A program made the translations under genes and the position numbers. From assembly GCA_026003015.1 (NCBI GenBank), contig BPGL01000001.1:797353-861352 (forward strand): a stretch of DNA of 64,000 bases, read 5' to 3'. Positions within the stretch are counted from its first letter, which is position 1. Every line of letters starts with the position of its first letter. Under the pieces are notes generated by a model. The model saw nothing but the letters and a program-made list of their open reading frames with translations. It was not told the origin of the DNA and made no database searches. Origin of the DNA: Actinomycetota bacterium. GTDB taxonomy: Bacteria; Actinomycetota; UBA4738; HRBIN12. Shown in pieces: positions 51,866-60,812 of the stretch.

Positions 51866-52942
51866 GTGCGAGGCGCGCACGTCCGGGTCGAGGGCGTCTC
51901 CAAGCGCTACGGCGAGCAGGTGGCGCTGCACGAGGTCGACCTCGAGATCGACGCGGGCAGCTACGTCGTCGTCCTGGGGCCCTCCGGCAGCGGCAAGACC
52001 ACGCTGCTGTCGATCCTCGGCGGGTTCACCCCGCCGACCACCGGCCGCGTGCTCGTCGACGGCCGGGACGTTACGTTCGACCCGCCGGCACGGCGCCCGA
52101 CGACGACCGTGTTCCAGGACTACGCCCTGTTCCCACACATGAACGTCGCGCGCAACGTGGGGTTCGGCCTCGCGATGCGCCGCGTCCCCCGAGACGAGCG
52201 ACGCCGACGCGTGGAGGCGATGCTGGCGCTCGTGGGGCTCGAGGGCGCCGGCGACCGCGACGTCGCGACGCTGTCGGGGGGTCAACGCCAGCGGGTCGCG
52301 CTCGCCCGCGCCCTCGTGGTCGAGCCACCGGTCCTCCTGCTCGACGAGCCCCTCGGCGCGCTGGACCTCAAGCTCCGCCGGCAGATGCAGGACGAGCTGG
52401 CTCGGATCCAGCGAACGATCGGCACGACCTTCGTGCACGTCACGCACGATCAGGAGGAGGCGATGGCGCTCGCCGACGCGGTCGTCGTGCTGAACGGAGG
52501 TCGGATCGAGGACCGGGGGCCGCCGGAACGCGTGTACCTGCAGCCCGGGTCGCGGTTCGCGGCCGGCTTCATGGGCGACAGCAACGTGCTCGAGGGCGTC
52601 GTGGCCGAGCGGACGCAAGACGCCGCGGTCGTCGAGACACCGCTCGGGCGCCTGCGCGTGCCGGCGGCGGCCCGCGCGGGCGAACGGGTCGCCGTCGCGA
52701 TCCGGCCCGAGCACCTGCGGCTGGACGACGCCGGCGGGCTGTCGCTCGGACGGGGACAGCTGCGCGAGCGGCACTTCTACGGCACCTACCAGCGCTGTCG
52801 GGTCTCGATCGGCGAGCTCGACCTGCTCGTGTTCGCCCCGCCGACGGCGCGGCTCGCCCCCGACGCCGACGTGGCCCTATCGGTCGACCCCGCCGACGTC
52901 GTCGTGCTTCCCAGCGATGGGGGCGCGGGCACTACCCCCTAG
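51866..52942 (+). CDS. ABC importer 2 ATP-binding subunit (PotA-like)
   Basis: The protein has 358 residues from GTG 51866, one base after the permease stop. Walker A GPSGSGKTT, Q-loop VFQDYALF, signature LSGGQRQRVA, Walker B VLLLDEPLGAL, H-loop VTHDQEE. The TOBE tail includes FAAGFMGDSNVLEGVV and VAIRPEHLRL. It is the last gene of the operon and is convergent with the cyclase gene (2 nt apart). Confidence 0.93.
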   Translation: MRGAHVRVEGVSKRYGEQVALHEVDLEIDAGSYVVVLGPSGSGKTTLLSILGGFTPPTTGRVLVDGRDVTFDPPARRPTTTVFQDYALFPHMNVARNVGFGLAMRRVPRDERRRRVEAMLALVGLEGAGDRDVATLSGGQRQRVALARALVVEPPVLLLDEPLGALDLKLRRQMQDELARIQRTIGTTFVHVTHDQEEAMALADAVVVLNGGRIEDRGPPERVYLQPGSRFAAGFMGDSNVLEGVVAERTQDAAVVETPLGRLRVPAAARAGERVAVAIRPEHLRLDDAGGLSLGRGQLRERHFYGTYQRCRVSIGELDLLVFAPPTARLAPDADVALSVDPADVVVLPSDGGAGTTP

Positions 52943-52944
52943 GG

Positions 52945-53640
52945 TCACTGCGTGCCGGCGAGGAACCCTCGGTCGATCGCGACCGCGCGCACCGGAGCGC
53001 CGTCGGCCCCGGGGATCCGCAGCGGCAGCACGCTCAGGATCGGATCGGCGAGGTGGGCGAGCCGTTCCAGGCCGGTGAGGTTCTCGACGATCACGGCGCC
53101 GACCCCGAGCAGCTCCCGGTGCGCGTCGAAGCGGATCGTCGACAGGTCCGACGGCGTCGCGTCGACGTTCAGCGCGTCGATCCCGACCGTGCGAACGCCG
53201 GCCTGCGCGATCCGGCGCGCCGCCTCGGCGCCGAGCCACGGGTGGGCCCGGTAGCGCTCCGGGTCTTCGACGTAGGCCGACCAGCCCGTGTGCAGCACGA
53301 GGATCACCCCGGGCCGAAGCCGCCCGCGCACCGGTTCGAGGTCGTCCCACCCGATCTCCGCCTCCGGACCGAGGTGGCGGAGATCCGCCAGGACCGCGGG
53401 GCCGAGGAACCGATCGAGCGGGAGTTCGTCGAGCCCAGGCCCGTCGGGGAGCACGTGCGAGGGGGCGTCCACGTGGGTCCCGCTCTGCGATCCCAGGTGC
53501 AGGCGCAGGACGTCCACGCCGTCGCGCGCGATCGTCAGGGCCGGCTCGACCACCACCTCGGGGTCGCCGGGGAAGACGGTCATCCCCGTGCGGATCGGAA
53601 GCGACAGATCCACGATCGCGGCGCCGGCCGCGGCGGTCAT
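52945..53640 (-). CDS. Cyclase-family (kynurenine formamidase-like) hydrolase
   Basis: The protein has 231 residues from MTAAAGAAIVDLSLPIRTGM. Metal-site motif: SGTHVDAPSHVLPDGPGLDELPL (HxDxPxH), with IVDLSLPI at the start and VIVENLTGLERL near the end, as in PF04199 enzymes. The family includes kynurenine formamidase and antibiotic cyclases. A formamidase role is possible, but no tryptophan-degradation genes are adjacent. Its ATG overlaps the upstream OsmC stop by 4 nt. Confidence 0.85.
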   Translation of the reverse strand: MTAAAGAAIVDLSLPIRTGMTVFPGDPEVVVEPALTIARDGVDVLRLHLGSQSGTHVDAPSHVLPDGPGLDELPLDRFLGPAVLADLRHLGPEAEIGWDDLEPVRGRLRPGVILVLHTGWSAYVEDPERYRAHPWLGAEAARRIAQAGVRTVGIDALNVDATPSDLSTIRFDAHRELLGVGAVIVENLTGLERLAHLADPILSVLPLRIPGADGAPVRAVAIDRGFLAGTQ

Positions 53641-54065
53641 GCGAGCCGAGCCGTGACCGAGAGCTCGACGTTGCCGGCGAGCGCACGGGAGACGGGGCAG
53701 CCCTCCTTCGCCTGGGCCGCGTGCTCGGCGAACGCCTGCGGGTCCAGACCCGGGACCCGGCCGTCGACCGTGAGGGCGGAGGCCGTGATCCCGGTGCCCG
53801 GAACGAACGTGACGGTCGCCGAGACCGACAGCTCCTCGGCCGGGGTGCCGGCCTTCGCCAGGCGTAGGGACAGCGCCATGGAGAAGCACGCGGCGTGCGC
53901 GGCCGCGAGGAGCTCCTCCGGGGTGGTGAGGCCGCCCTCCTCGCCGGTGCGCGCCTTCCAGGTCACGGGCAGTCCTCCGAACGCGCCGCTGCCCACGCGC
54001 TCGAGGCTGCCCCGTCCGGACTCGAGGTCGCCTCGCCAGATCACCTGCGCCGTGCTGTCCGCCAT
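53637..54065 (-). CDS. OsmC-family peroxiredoxin
   Basis: The protein has 142 residues, standard for OsmC. Two redox cysteines: one in AAAHAACFSMALSLRLAKAG and one in AKEGCPVSRALAG. EELLAAAHAACFSMAL is the family hallmark. It reduces organic hydroperoxides. First of a two-gene unit with the cyclase-family gene. Confidence 0.93.
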   Translation of the reverse strand: MADSTAQVIWRGDLESGRGSLERVGSGAFGGLPVTWKARTGEEGGLTTPEELLAAAHAACFSMALSLRLAKAGTPAEELSVSATVTFVPGTGITASALTVDGRVPGLDPQAFAEHAAQAKEGCPVSRALAGNVELSVTARLA

Positions 54066-54135
54066 CGTCGCCTCCGCCGTTCCAGCCGTCGCCGGCAGGC
54101 TAGGGGCCGCGAGCGATCGTCGGCAACCGCGCGCG

Positions 54136-55620
54136 TCAGCGGGTCTGCGGGAACCCCAGGTCGACGGCGGAGGTCCGCGGGTCGGGCCAGCGCGCCGTCA
54201 CCACCTTCGACCGCGTGTAGAAGGCGATCCCCTCCGGCCCGTACATGTGTTGGTCGCCGAACAGGCTCGCCTTCCAGCCCCCGAAGCTGTAGTAGCTCAC
54301 CGGCACCGGGATCGGGACGTTGATCCCGACCATCCCGACGTTGACCTCGAACTGGAAGGCACGCGCCACGCCGCCGTCGCGGGTGAACAGCGCGACCCCG
54401 TTGCCGTATGGGTTGTCCTTGATCAGGCGCACGCCCTCGTCGTAGGAGTCGACCCGCACGACCGACAGGACCGGCCCGAAGATCTCGTCGCGGTAGCAGC
54501 GCATGTCGGGGCGCACGTGGTCGAGCAGGCTCGGACGGAGGAAGAACCCCTGCTCCGGCACGCCTTCGCGCCCGTCCACGACCACCGTCGCACCCTCCTG
54601 CGGAGCGCCGGCGACGTAGCCCGCCACGCGATCGCGGTGCTCTGCGGTGATCAACGGTCCCATCTCGGCCTCGGGGTCACTCGCCGGACCGACGCGCACG
54701 CTCGGGATCCGCTCGGCGATCTTCGCGACGAGCTCGTCGGCGATCGAGCGCACCGCGACGACGACGCTCACCGCCATGCAGCGCTCCCCCGCGGATCCGT
54801 ACGCGGCGCCGACCGCGGCGTCGGCGGCCATGTCGAGGTCGGCGTCGGGCAACACGAGCATGTGGTTCTTCGCTCCGCCGAGCGCCTGGACCCGCTTGCC
54901 GTTGCGCGTCGCCGTCTCGTACACGTAGCGGGCGACCGGCGTGGACCCGACGAAGGAGACCGCCGCGACGTCCGGATGCTCCAAGATCCGGTCGACCGCG
55001 ACCCGGTCGCCCTGGATCACGTTGAAGCAGCCGTCGGGCAGCCCCGCCTGCTTCAGGAGCTCGGCGAGGAACAACGAGGTCGACGGGTCCTTCTCCGAGG
55101 GCTTGAGGACGAAGGTGTTGCCGCACGCGAGGGCGTTCGCGAACATCCACATCGGGACCATCGCGGGGAAGTTGAAGGGCGTGATCCCGGCCACGACCCC
55201 CAGGGGCTGGCGGATCTGGTAGACGTCGACCCCCGTCGAGACCTGCTCGCTGTAGCCGCCCTTGAGGAGGTTCGGGATCCCGCAGGCGAACTCGACGTTC
55301 TCCAGGCCGCGCGCCACCTCGCCGAGCGCGTCGGACAGCACCTTGCCGTGCTCCTGCCCGATGATCGAGGCGATCTCCTTGCGGTTGGCCTCGACGAGCT
55401 CTCGGAGGTTGAACATCACCTCGGAGCGGCGTGCCAGGCTCGTCGAGCGCCACCCCCAGAACGCCTCGGCCGCCACGGCGACGGCCCGGTCGACCTCCTC
55501 GACGCTCGCGAAGGCGACCTCGGCCTGCACCTCGCCGGTCGCCGGATCGTAGACGGGCCCCCGGCGCCCGGAGGTGCCCTCCACGACCTCGCCGTCGATC
55601 CAGTGTCCGATCGTCCTCAT
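54136..55620 (-). CDS. mmsA: CoA-acylating methylmalonate-semialdehyde dehydrogenase
   Basis: The protein has 494 residues from MRTIGHWIDGEVVEGTSGRR. Aldehyde dehydrogenase fold with GITPFNFPAMVPMWMFANAL and GSTPVARYVYE (cofactor), and the catalytic Cys in GSAGERCMAVS. The WMFANALACGN and PVPVSYYSFGGWK elements mark the CoA-dependent MmsA/IolA group, which makes acyl-CoA from malonate or methylmalonate semialdehyde in valine, inositol or beta-alanine breakdown. An upstream in-frame ATG adds nine residues and has no better ribosome-binding site. Confidence 0.92.
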   Translation of the reverse strand: MRTIGHWIDGEVVEGTSGRRGPVYDPATGEVQAEVAFASVEEVDRAVAVAAEAFWGWRSTSLARRSEVMFNLRELVEANRKEIASIIGQEHGKVLSDALGEVARGLENVEFACGIPNLLKGGYSEQVSTGVDVYQIRQPLGVVAGITPFNFPAMVPMWMFANALACGNTFVLKPSEKDPSTSLFLAELLKQAGLPDGCFNVIQGDRVAVDRILEHPDVAAVSFVGSTPVARYVYETATRNGKRVQALGGAKNHMLVLPDADLDMAADAAVGAAYGSAGERCMAVSVVVAVRSIADELVAKIAERIPSVRVGPASDPEAEMGPLITAEHRDRVAGYVAGAPQEGATVVVDGREGVPEQGFFLRPSLLDHVRPDMRCYRDEIFGPVLSVVRVDSYDEGVRLIKDNPYGNGVALFTRDGGVARAFQFEVNVGMVGINVPIPVPVSYYSFGGWKASLFGDQHMYGPEGIAFYTRSKVVTARWPDPRTSAVDLGFPQTR

Positions 55621-55677
55621 CGCGCAACCCCCCGCCGTCGTCGCCACCGATGGTAGCGAGCCCGCCAGACGGGCGGC

Positions 55678-56802
55678 TCAGACGGCCCGCAGCTTCGCGC
55701 TCGTCGGACGGCTGAGGGAGCCGGGCAGCACCACGACGAACCGCGCCCCGCCCCCGGGGCGGTCCTCCACGTGGGCGCTGCCGCCGTGCAGCTCGGCGAA
55801 ACGCCGAACGAGCGAGAGGCCGATCCCGACGCCGCCGCGGGAGCCATCGGCCTGCTCGAACGGCTCGAAGACCCGATCCTTGAGGGCGTCGGCGACGCCG
55901 GGCCCCTCGTCCTCGACGATGACGTGCACGCCGCCGTCGCCCGCGTCCACGCGGACCCGGATCGGCGTGCCCGGTGGGGTGTGGCACCCGGCGTTGGACA
56001 GGAGGTTCTCCAGGATGCGCTCGACCTTCGCGGGATCGACCGAGACGAGCACGTGGTCAGCCTCGACACGGACCGGGTGCCCGGTGAGGGCGGGGCTCTC
56101 GCTCACGATCCTGTGCGCCAGCTCACCGACGTCGGTCGGTCGCCGATCGGGCTGGAGCTGCCCGCGCTTCAGCCGGTCGAGGTCGAGCAGGTCCTCGACG
56201 AGGCGGTTCGCCTTGCGGCCCGCCTGCTCGATCACCCCGAGCAGGTCATCGACCTCGCGCTCGGACAGCCCGAGCTCGTCGGCGCGACGGATCGTCTGGA
56301 TCGCGCCGAGGATCCCCGCCAGCGGGCCCTTCAGGTCGTGGGAGACGGCGTGCAGCAGCGTGTTCTTCAGCTCGTTCAGCTCGCGCAGGTCGTCGGACTC
56401 CTCGACCTGATGGGCGATACGCAGCCGCTGGCTCGCGATCAGCTCCTTCAGGGTCGACAGCATCCAGACGACGAGAGCCAGGACGGACAGCCACATGAGC
56501 GCGTTCCATGACGGGACGATCGCGTCGGAGTCTCCGTAGCCACGGATCCCCGCCACCTGGGTCGCCACCGCCGCGAGGCCCGCGATCGCAAGCCCCCAGC
56601 GCCGTCCGACGTTCCAGGTCACGAGCAGCACCGGCATCAGGTACAGGGGGGCGAGGAACGCGCCCGGGCCGGTGAGGAGGTCGACGACGCCGGTCGCGAC
56701 GACGAAGGTCGAGCCGACGGCCAGGACGAACCATGCAGGTCGGCCGTCGAAGAAGGCCTCGATCGGCAGCACGCGCTCACGCGCGGGGTCGAACGCACCC
56801 AT
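55678..56802 (-). CDS. Orphan membrane sensor histidine kinase
   Basis: The protein has 374 residues. About four membrane helices lie between residues 24 and 117 with hardly any extracellular loop, so the sensing site is probably within the membrane. The phospho-acceptor is H155 (HAVSHDLKGPLAG). The ATPase domain carries ENLLSNAGCHTPPGT (N box), VEDEGPGV (G1) and GGVGIGLSLVRRF (G2). No response regulator is adjacent. PspC and the Lon-type protease in the region are possible envelope-stress partners, but that is only proximity. Confidence 0.9.
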   Translation of the reverse strand: MGAFDPARERVLPIEAFFDGRPAWFVLAVGSTFVVATGVVDLLTGPGAFLAPLYLMPVLLVTWNVGRRWGLAIAGLAAVATQVAGIRGYGDSDAIVPSWNALMWLSVLALVVWMLSTLKELIASQRLRIAHQVEESDDLRELNELKNTLLHAVSHDLKGPLAGILGAIQTIRRADELGLSEREVDDLLGVIEQAGRKANRLVEDLLDLDRLKRGQLQPDRRPTDVGELAHRIVSESPALTGHPVRVEADHVLVSVDPAKVERILENLLSNAGCHTPPGTPIRVRVDAGDGGVHVIVEDEGPGVADALKDRVFEPFEQADGSRGGVGIGLSLVRRFAELHGGSAHVEDRPGGGARFVVVLPGSLSRPTSAKLRAV

Positions 56803-56826
56803 CGTGGGGTTCCTCGGCCGGCCTCT

Positions 56827-56850
56827 CCCCTACCTTGAGCCGGGTAGGGG
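56827..56850. terminator. Inverted repeat between rdgB and the histidine kinase
   Basis: CCCCTACC and GGTAGGGG pair perfectly around an 8-nt loop, 46 nt after the rdgB stop. A second small hairpin, CCCCAG-CC-CTGGGG, lies next to it. There is no U-tract. It is a terminator for the cysM-rdgB unit or an operator for the kinase gene. Confidence 0.4.
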
Positions 56851-56896
56851 GCGGCCCCAGCCCTGGGGTCGCCGCCGGCCGCGGGAGGCTCCGACT

Positions 56897-57496
56897 TCAG
56901 ACGAGGAGCTCCCGCAGAGCTCGGAACGCCCGGCCCCGGTGGCTGATCCGATCCTTCTCCTCGGGGGCGAGCTCGGCCATCGTCCGCTCCCAGCCGGCCG
57001 GCTCGAAGATCGGGTCGTACCCGAACCCCCCGGAGCCGACCGGCGCCCGGCGCAGGACCCCCTCGCACACGCCCTCGGCCCATCGCTCGCCACCGTCGGG
57101 GAAGGCCAGCAGCGCGACGCAGCGGTACCGGGCGGTGCGTCCGGCCGACGGCACACCGCGGACGGCCTGCAGGAGCGCGCGCAGGTTCGCCTCGTCGCTC
57201 GCGCCCTCGCCGGCGAACCTCGCGCTTCGCGGCCCGGGGCCGCCCCCGAGCGCGTCGACCTCGATCCCGCTGTCGTCGGCGAGAGCCGGCAGGCCGAGCG
57301 CGCGGGCCGTGGCGTGCGCCTTCAACCGAGCGTTGCCGAGGTACGTCGCCTCGGTCTCGGCGACCGCGGGGAAGGCCGCGGGGTCGTGCGTTCGCACCGT
57401 TACCCACGTCACCGGCCAATCGGCGCAGATCCGCTCGAGCTCCCGAAGCTTGTGGGGGTTGCGCGTCGCGATCGCGATCGTCGCCGGGATCGCCAC
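56897..57496 (-). CDS. rdgB: dITP/XTP pyrophosphatase RdgB
   Basis: The protein has 199 residues. IAIATRNPHKLRELERI is the (T/S)xNxxK nucleotide site, LADDSGIEVDALGGGPGPRSARFAGEGA the catalytic loop, and GSGGFGYDPIFEPAG the base-binding motif. It hydrolyses non-canonical purine triphosphates. It starts 3 nt after rph, an order shared with mycobacteria. Confidence 0.95.
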   Translation of the reverse strand: MAIPATIAIATRNPHKLRELERICADWPVTWVTVRTHDPAAFPAVAETEATYLGNARLKAHATARALGLPALADDSGIEVDALGGGPGPRSARFAGEGASDEANLRALLQAVRGVPSAGRTARYRCVALLAFPDGGERWAEGVCEGVLRRAPVGSGGFGYDPIFEPAGWERTMAELAPEEKDRISHRGRAFRALRELLV

Positions 57497-57499
57497 GCC

Positions 57500-58222
57500 T
57501 CAGCCTTCCGCGAGCGCGCGTTCCTGCACGGCGGACAGCGCCGCAACACCCCGGGCGCCGAGCTCGAGCAGCACCTCGAGGGTCGCTCGGTCGAACGGTC
57601 GGCCCTCCGCGGTCCCCTGGACCTCGACGAAGGCGCCCTCCCCCGTCATGACGACGTTGCAGTCCACCGACGCGGCGGCGTCCTCCTCGTAGGTGAGGTC
57701 GAGGACGCAGTCGCCGTCGAGGACCCCGACGGAGACGGCCGCGACCGAGCCGAGCAGGAGGTCGTCGGGCGCAAGCCCCTCGGCGGCCAGCCGGCGTAGC
57801 GCGAGGGCGAGCGCGAGGTAGCCGCCCGTGATCGAGGCACAGCGCGTCCCCCCGTCGGCCTGCAGGACGTCGCAGTCGATCGTGATCGTCCGCTCGCCGA
57901 GCCGATCGAGGTCGACGACGCTTCGGAGCGCTCGGCCGATCAGCCGCTGGATCTCTTGGGTGCGCCCGGCGGGTCGACCGCGGGCGACCTCCCGGGGCGT
58001 GCGCTCCAGGGTCGAGGCGGGCAGCATCGAGTACTCGCCGGTGACCCATCCCCGGCCCGAGCCCCGGAGCCACCGCGGCGCCTCCTCGGTGACCGTGGCG
58101 GCGCAGAGCACCCGCGTGTCCCCCATCGAGAACAGCACCGAACCGGCCGCCCACCGCTGGAAGCCGAGCTCGTAGGCGACAGGGCGAAGCTCGTCGGGCG
58201 CGCGCCCGTCGGAACGCGTCAC
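57500..58222 (-). CDS. rph: Ribonuclease PH
   Basis: The protein has 240 residues from GTG 58222 (VTRSDGRAPDELRPVAYELG). RNase PH motifs: GRGWVTGEYSMLPAST, RTQEIQRLIGRALRSVVDL, TITIDCDVLQADGGTRCASITG and LDLTYEEDAAASVDCNVVM. It trims tRNA 3' ends with phosphate. The start overlaps the upstream hydrolase stop by GTGA; longer in-frame starts lie in that gene. Confidence 0.95.
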   Translation of the reverse strand: MTRSDGRAPDELRPVAYELGFQRWAAGSVLFSMGDTRVLCAATVTEEAPRWLRGSGRGWVTGEYSMLPASTLERTPREVARGRPAGRTQEIQRLIGRALRSVVDLDRLGERTITIDCDVLQADGGTRCASITGGYLALALALRRLAAEGLAPDDLLLGSVAAVSVGVLDGDCVLDLTYEEDAAASVDCNVVMTGEGAFVEVQGTAEGRPFDRATLEVLLELGARGVAALSAVQERALAEG

Positions 58223-58971
58223 GGCCCCACCTCCACGACGAGCCCCCGCCGGGCCACCTCGATCGGGCCGGCGAACGTCGCCGCCGCCTCCCTCGCGGAT
58301 ACCGCCGGGTCGAGGATCGGCAGCAGGTGGGTGAGGACGAGCCGTCCGACCCCCGCGTCGCTCGCGAGCTCGCCGGCCTGCGCCGCCGACAGATGGAAGG
58401 GGAACAGCTCCGAGGCGTTCTGATACGTGGCCTCCGCGAGCAGGACCTGCGCCCCCCGCGCGAGCTCCACGGCCTGCGCGCAGGGACCGGTGTCGCCCGT
58501 ATAGGCCAGGACCCGCCCGCCGGCCTCGATCCGATACCCGAGGGCGGGCACGCCGACGTGGACCATCTCGAAGGGCGTCACCGAGAACGGGCCGAGCTCG
58601 AAGGGCTCGCGATCGCGCGCGGTGCGAAGGTCGTAGGCCTCGGCCATCACGTCGCGCCCGCGTTCGGACACCAGCAGCGCGACCCGATCGGGGAAGCCCT
58701 CGGGCGAGTACAGCGGCAGCCCCGGGGACCCGAGACCGCCGTAGTGGCGCGCGTAGAACGCCGGGATCAGGTCGAGGAAGTGGTCGGGGTGCCCGTGGGT
58801 GATCAACACGCCGCCGACCTCCTCCACCGCGATCCGCTCCTGCAGCCGGGCGAACGTGCCGGTCCCCGCGTCGACCCACAGGTGGAAGCCCTCGTGCGTG
58901 AGGAGGTAGCCGCAGGCCTCGCCGCCGGGGCCGGGCCAGGTCCCCTGCGCCCCGAGGACCGTCAGCTTCAC
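58219..58971 (-). CDS. Metallo-beta-lactamase-fold hydrolase (Rv1339-like)
   Basis: The protein has 250 residues from GTG 58971 (VKLTVLGAQGTWPGPGGEAC). ITHGHPDHFLDLIPAFYA is the dinuclear-zinc motif HxHxDH; AYTGDTGP and the late LVLTHLLP supply the other ligands. In mycobacteria the gene at this spot, between murI and rph, is Rv1339, reported as an atypical cAMP phosphodiesterase. By synteny this protein may do the same, but an RNase Z-like or other phosphodiesterase role cannot be excluded. Both its ends overlap neighbours by 4 nt. Confidence 0.85.
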   Translation of the reverse strand: MKLTVLGAQGTWPGPGGEACGYLLTHEGFHLWVDAGTGTFARLQERIAVEEVGGVLITHGHPDHFLDLIPAFYARHYGGLGSPGLPLYSPEGFPDRVALLVSERGRDVMAEAYDLRTARDREPFELGPFSVTPFEMVHVGVPALGYRIEAGGRVLAYTGDTGPCAQAVELARGAQVLLAEATYQNASELFPFHLSAAQAGELASDAGVGRLVLTHLLPILDPAVSAREAAATFAGPIEVARRGLVVEVGP

Positions 58972-59792
58972 GCGACCCCCCCGACCGGCGATGCCGACAC
59001 CGCCTCGACGACCTCGATCCGCGCGAGCTCGTGGCCCCCGAGGAAGACCTCCGCGAGGGCCCGGAACCGGTCCGGGTCGCCCGTGGTGAGGAACACGTGG
59101 TGCGGCGGCTCGCTCCCGTCCCGACACAGCCCGTCGCGCAGGAGGGCCGCGTAGACGTCCTTAGCGGTCTCCTCCGCCGATGAAACGAGCACGACGTCGG
59201 GCCCGAGCTCGAGCTGGAGCAACCCCGCGAGCAGCGGGTAGTGCGTGCACCCGAGGATCAGGGTGTCGACCCCGGCGCGCCGCAGGGGCGCGAGGTAGGC
59301 CCGCGCCGCCCGCCGGAGCTCCTGCGACGTCGTGTCCCCGCGCTCCACGTGCTCGACGAAGGCCGGGCACGCCGCGGCGTGCAGCTCGGCGGCCGAGCCC
59401 ACCGCGCGCTGGTAGGCGCCGCTCGCGATCGTCGCCTGCGTTCCGATCACGCCGATCACCCCGTTGCGGGTCGCACGGATCGCCGCGCGGGCCCCGGGAT
59501 CGACGACCCCGACGACCGGGATCCCGTGGCGGGCCGTGATGTCGCCGATCGCGCTCACCTCCACCGCGTTGCAGGCGACGACGAGGAGCTTCACGCCCCG
59601 CGCCACGAGCGCCTCGGCCATCTCGAGGGCGAACCGCCGGATCTCGTCGAGGGGCCGCGGTCCGTAAGGGGCCCTCGCGTTGTCGCCGAGGTAGACGAGG
59701 GCTTCGTTGGGGAGCAGGTCGCAGATCGCGCGCGCGACGGTCAGCCCACCGACCCCGGAGTCGAAGACGCCGATCGGACGGTCGTCGCTCAC
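58968..59792 (-). CDS. murI: Glutamate racemase
   Basis: The protein has 274 residues. FDSGVGGLTVARAI with its Asp, YLGDNARAPYG, C74 in LLVVACNAVEVSAI, and the second catalytic Cys in ILGCTHYPLL. It makes D-glutamate for peptidoglycan. The first cysteine motif is odd: the family has CNTA or CNSA, here CNA, so the Thr or Ser that contacts the substrate is Ala. The remaining motifs are normal. It starts 4 nt after cysM. Confidence 0.92.
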   Translation of the reverse strand: MSDDRPIGVFDSGVGGLTVARAICDLLPNEALVYLGDNARAPYGPRPLDEIRRFALEMAEALVARGVKLLVVACNAVEVSAIGDITARHGIPVVGVVDPGARAAIRATRNGVIGVIGTQATIASGAYQRAVGSAAELHAAACPAFVEHVERGDTTSQELRRAARAYLAPLRRAGVDTLILGCTHYPLLAGLLQLELGPDVVLVSSAEETAKDVYAALLRDGLCRDGSEPPHHVFLTTGDPDRFRALAEVFLGGHELARIEVVEAVSASPVGGVA

Positions 59793-59796
59793 GCGC

Positions 59797-60732
59797 CTAC
59801 CACCACAGCGAGGCCCCCACGCCCTTCTCGGCGACGCTCAGGTCCTCGGCCCACGCCTCGGTCGACAGGTACTTCCACCCGCCGTCGGCGAGCAGGCAGA
59901 CGATGTCGCCCTCCTCGATCTCCTGCGCGATCCGCTGGGCGACGTGGATCACCGCGCCGCTGGAGATCCCCGCGAAGATGCCCTCGAGCGCCGTCAGCTC
60001 GCGCGTGGCGCGCAGGGAATCGGAGGAGCTCACCAGGAACTTCCGATCGACCTCGTCCGGATCGAAGATCGGGGGGATGAACCCCTCGTCGAGGGAGCGC
60101 AGGCCGTAGACGAGCTCGCCGAGCTCCGGTTCCGCGGCCAGGACCTGGATCGCCGGGTCGTGACGGTGCAGCGCGCGCCCGACCCCGGTGAGGGTCCCGC
60201 CGGTGCCGAGGCCGGCGACGAAGTGGGTCACCTCAGGGCAGTCCCGCAGGATCTCCGCTCCGGTTCCGAGCTCGTGCGCCCGCGGGTTCGCCGGGTTGCC
60301 GTACTGGAAGGGCATGAAGTAGCGATCGTCGGCCGCCAAGGCCCGGGCGACCTCGATCGAGCCGTTCGTCCCCTTCGCGCCGTCGCTGAACACGATCTCG
60401 GCGCCGAACAGCCGCAGCAGGCGCACGCGCTCGTCGCTCGCGTTGTCGGGGATCACCACGGTCAGGCGATACCCCTTGCGCCGCGCCACCATCGCGAGCG
60501 CGATGCCGGTGTTGCCCGAGGTCGGCTCGAGGATCGTGCGCTCCGGCGTGAGCTCGCCCGAACGCTCGGCCTCCTCGATCATCGCCAGCGCGATCCGGTC
60601 CTTCGTCGACCCGGTCGGGTTCTGTCCCTCGAGCTTGGCCCACAGCCGTACGCCCGCCTTCGGGGACAGCCGAGGGATGCCCACGAGCGGGGTGTTGCCG
60701 ATCGTGTCGAGGATCGATGCGACGCGGGTCAC
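59797..60732 (-). CDS. cysM: Cysteine synthase, CysM type
   Basis: The protein has 311 residues from GTG 60732. PLP lysine K44 in NPTGSTKDRIALAM, phosphate loop GLGTGGTLTGVGR, substrate loop PTSGNTGIALA. Its position beside a sulfur-carrier gene with GG near its end, an E1-like gene and a Mec-type protease gene matches the mycobacterial CysM, which uses O-phosphoserine and the CysO thiocarboxylate rather than acetylserine and sulfide. It is first in the unit cysM-murI-hydrolase-rph-rdgB and has a leaderless-type promoter. Confidence 0.9.
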   Translation of the reverse strand: MTRVASILDTIGNTPLVGIPRLSPKAGVRLWAKLEGQNPTGSTKDRIALAMIEEAERSGELTPERTILEPTSGNTGIALAMVARRKGYRLTVVIPDNASDERVRLLRLFGAEIVFSDGAKGTNGSIEVARALAADDRYFMPFQYGNPANPRAHELGTGAEILRDCPEVTHFVAGLGTGGTLTGVGRALHRHDPAIQVLAAEPELGELVYGLRSLDEGFIPPIFDPDEVDRKFLVSSSDSLRATRELTALEGIFAGISSGAVIHVAQRIAQEIEEGDIVCLLADGGWKYLSTEAWAEDLSVAEKGVGASLWW

Positions 60733-60738
60733 GCCTGG

Positions 60739-60744
60739 ATTATC
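60739..60744 (-). promoter_or_regulatory. -10 box of a likely leaderless cysM transcript
   Basis: On the minus strand GATAAT is followed by 6 nt and the GTG start of cysM. No Shine-Dalgarno is present. Same layout as at the amidase gene. Confidence 0.5.
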
Positions 60745-60812
60745 CCAGCGGGAACCGAAGGCACCGCGAGGGGGCCTTGACGCACACCGCCCGCTGGCCG
60801 GAAGCTCGGGGG

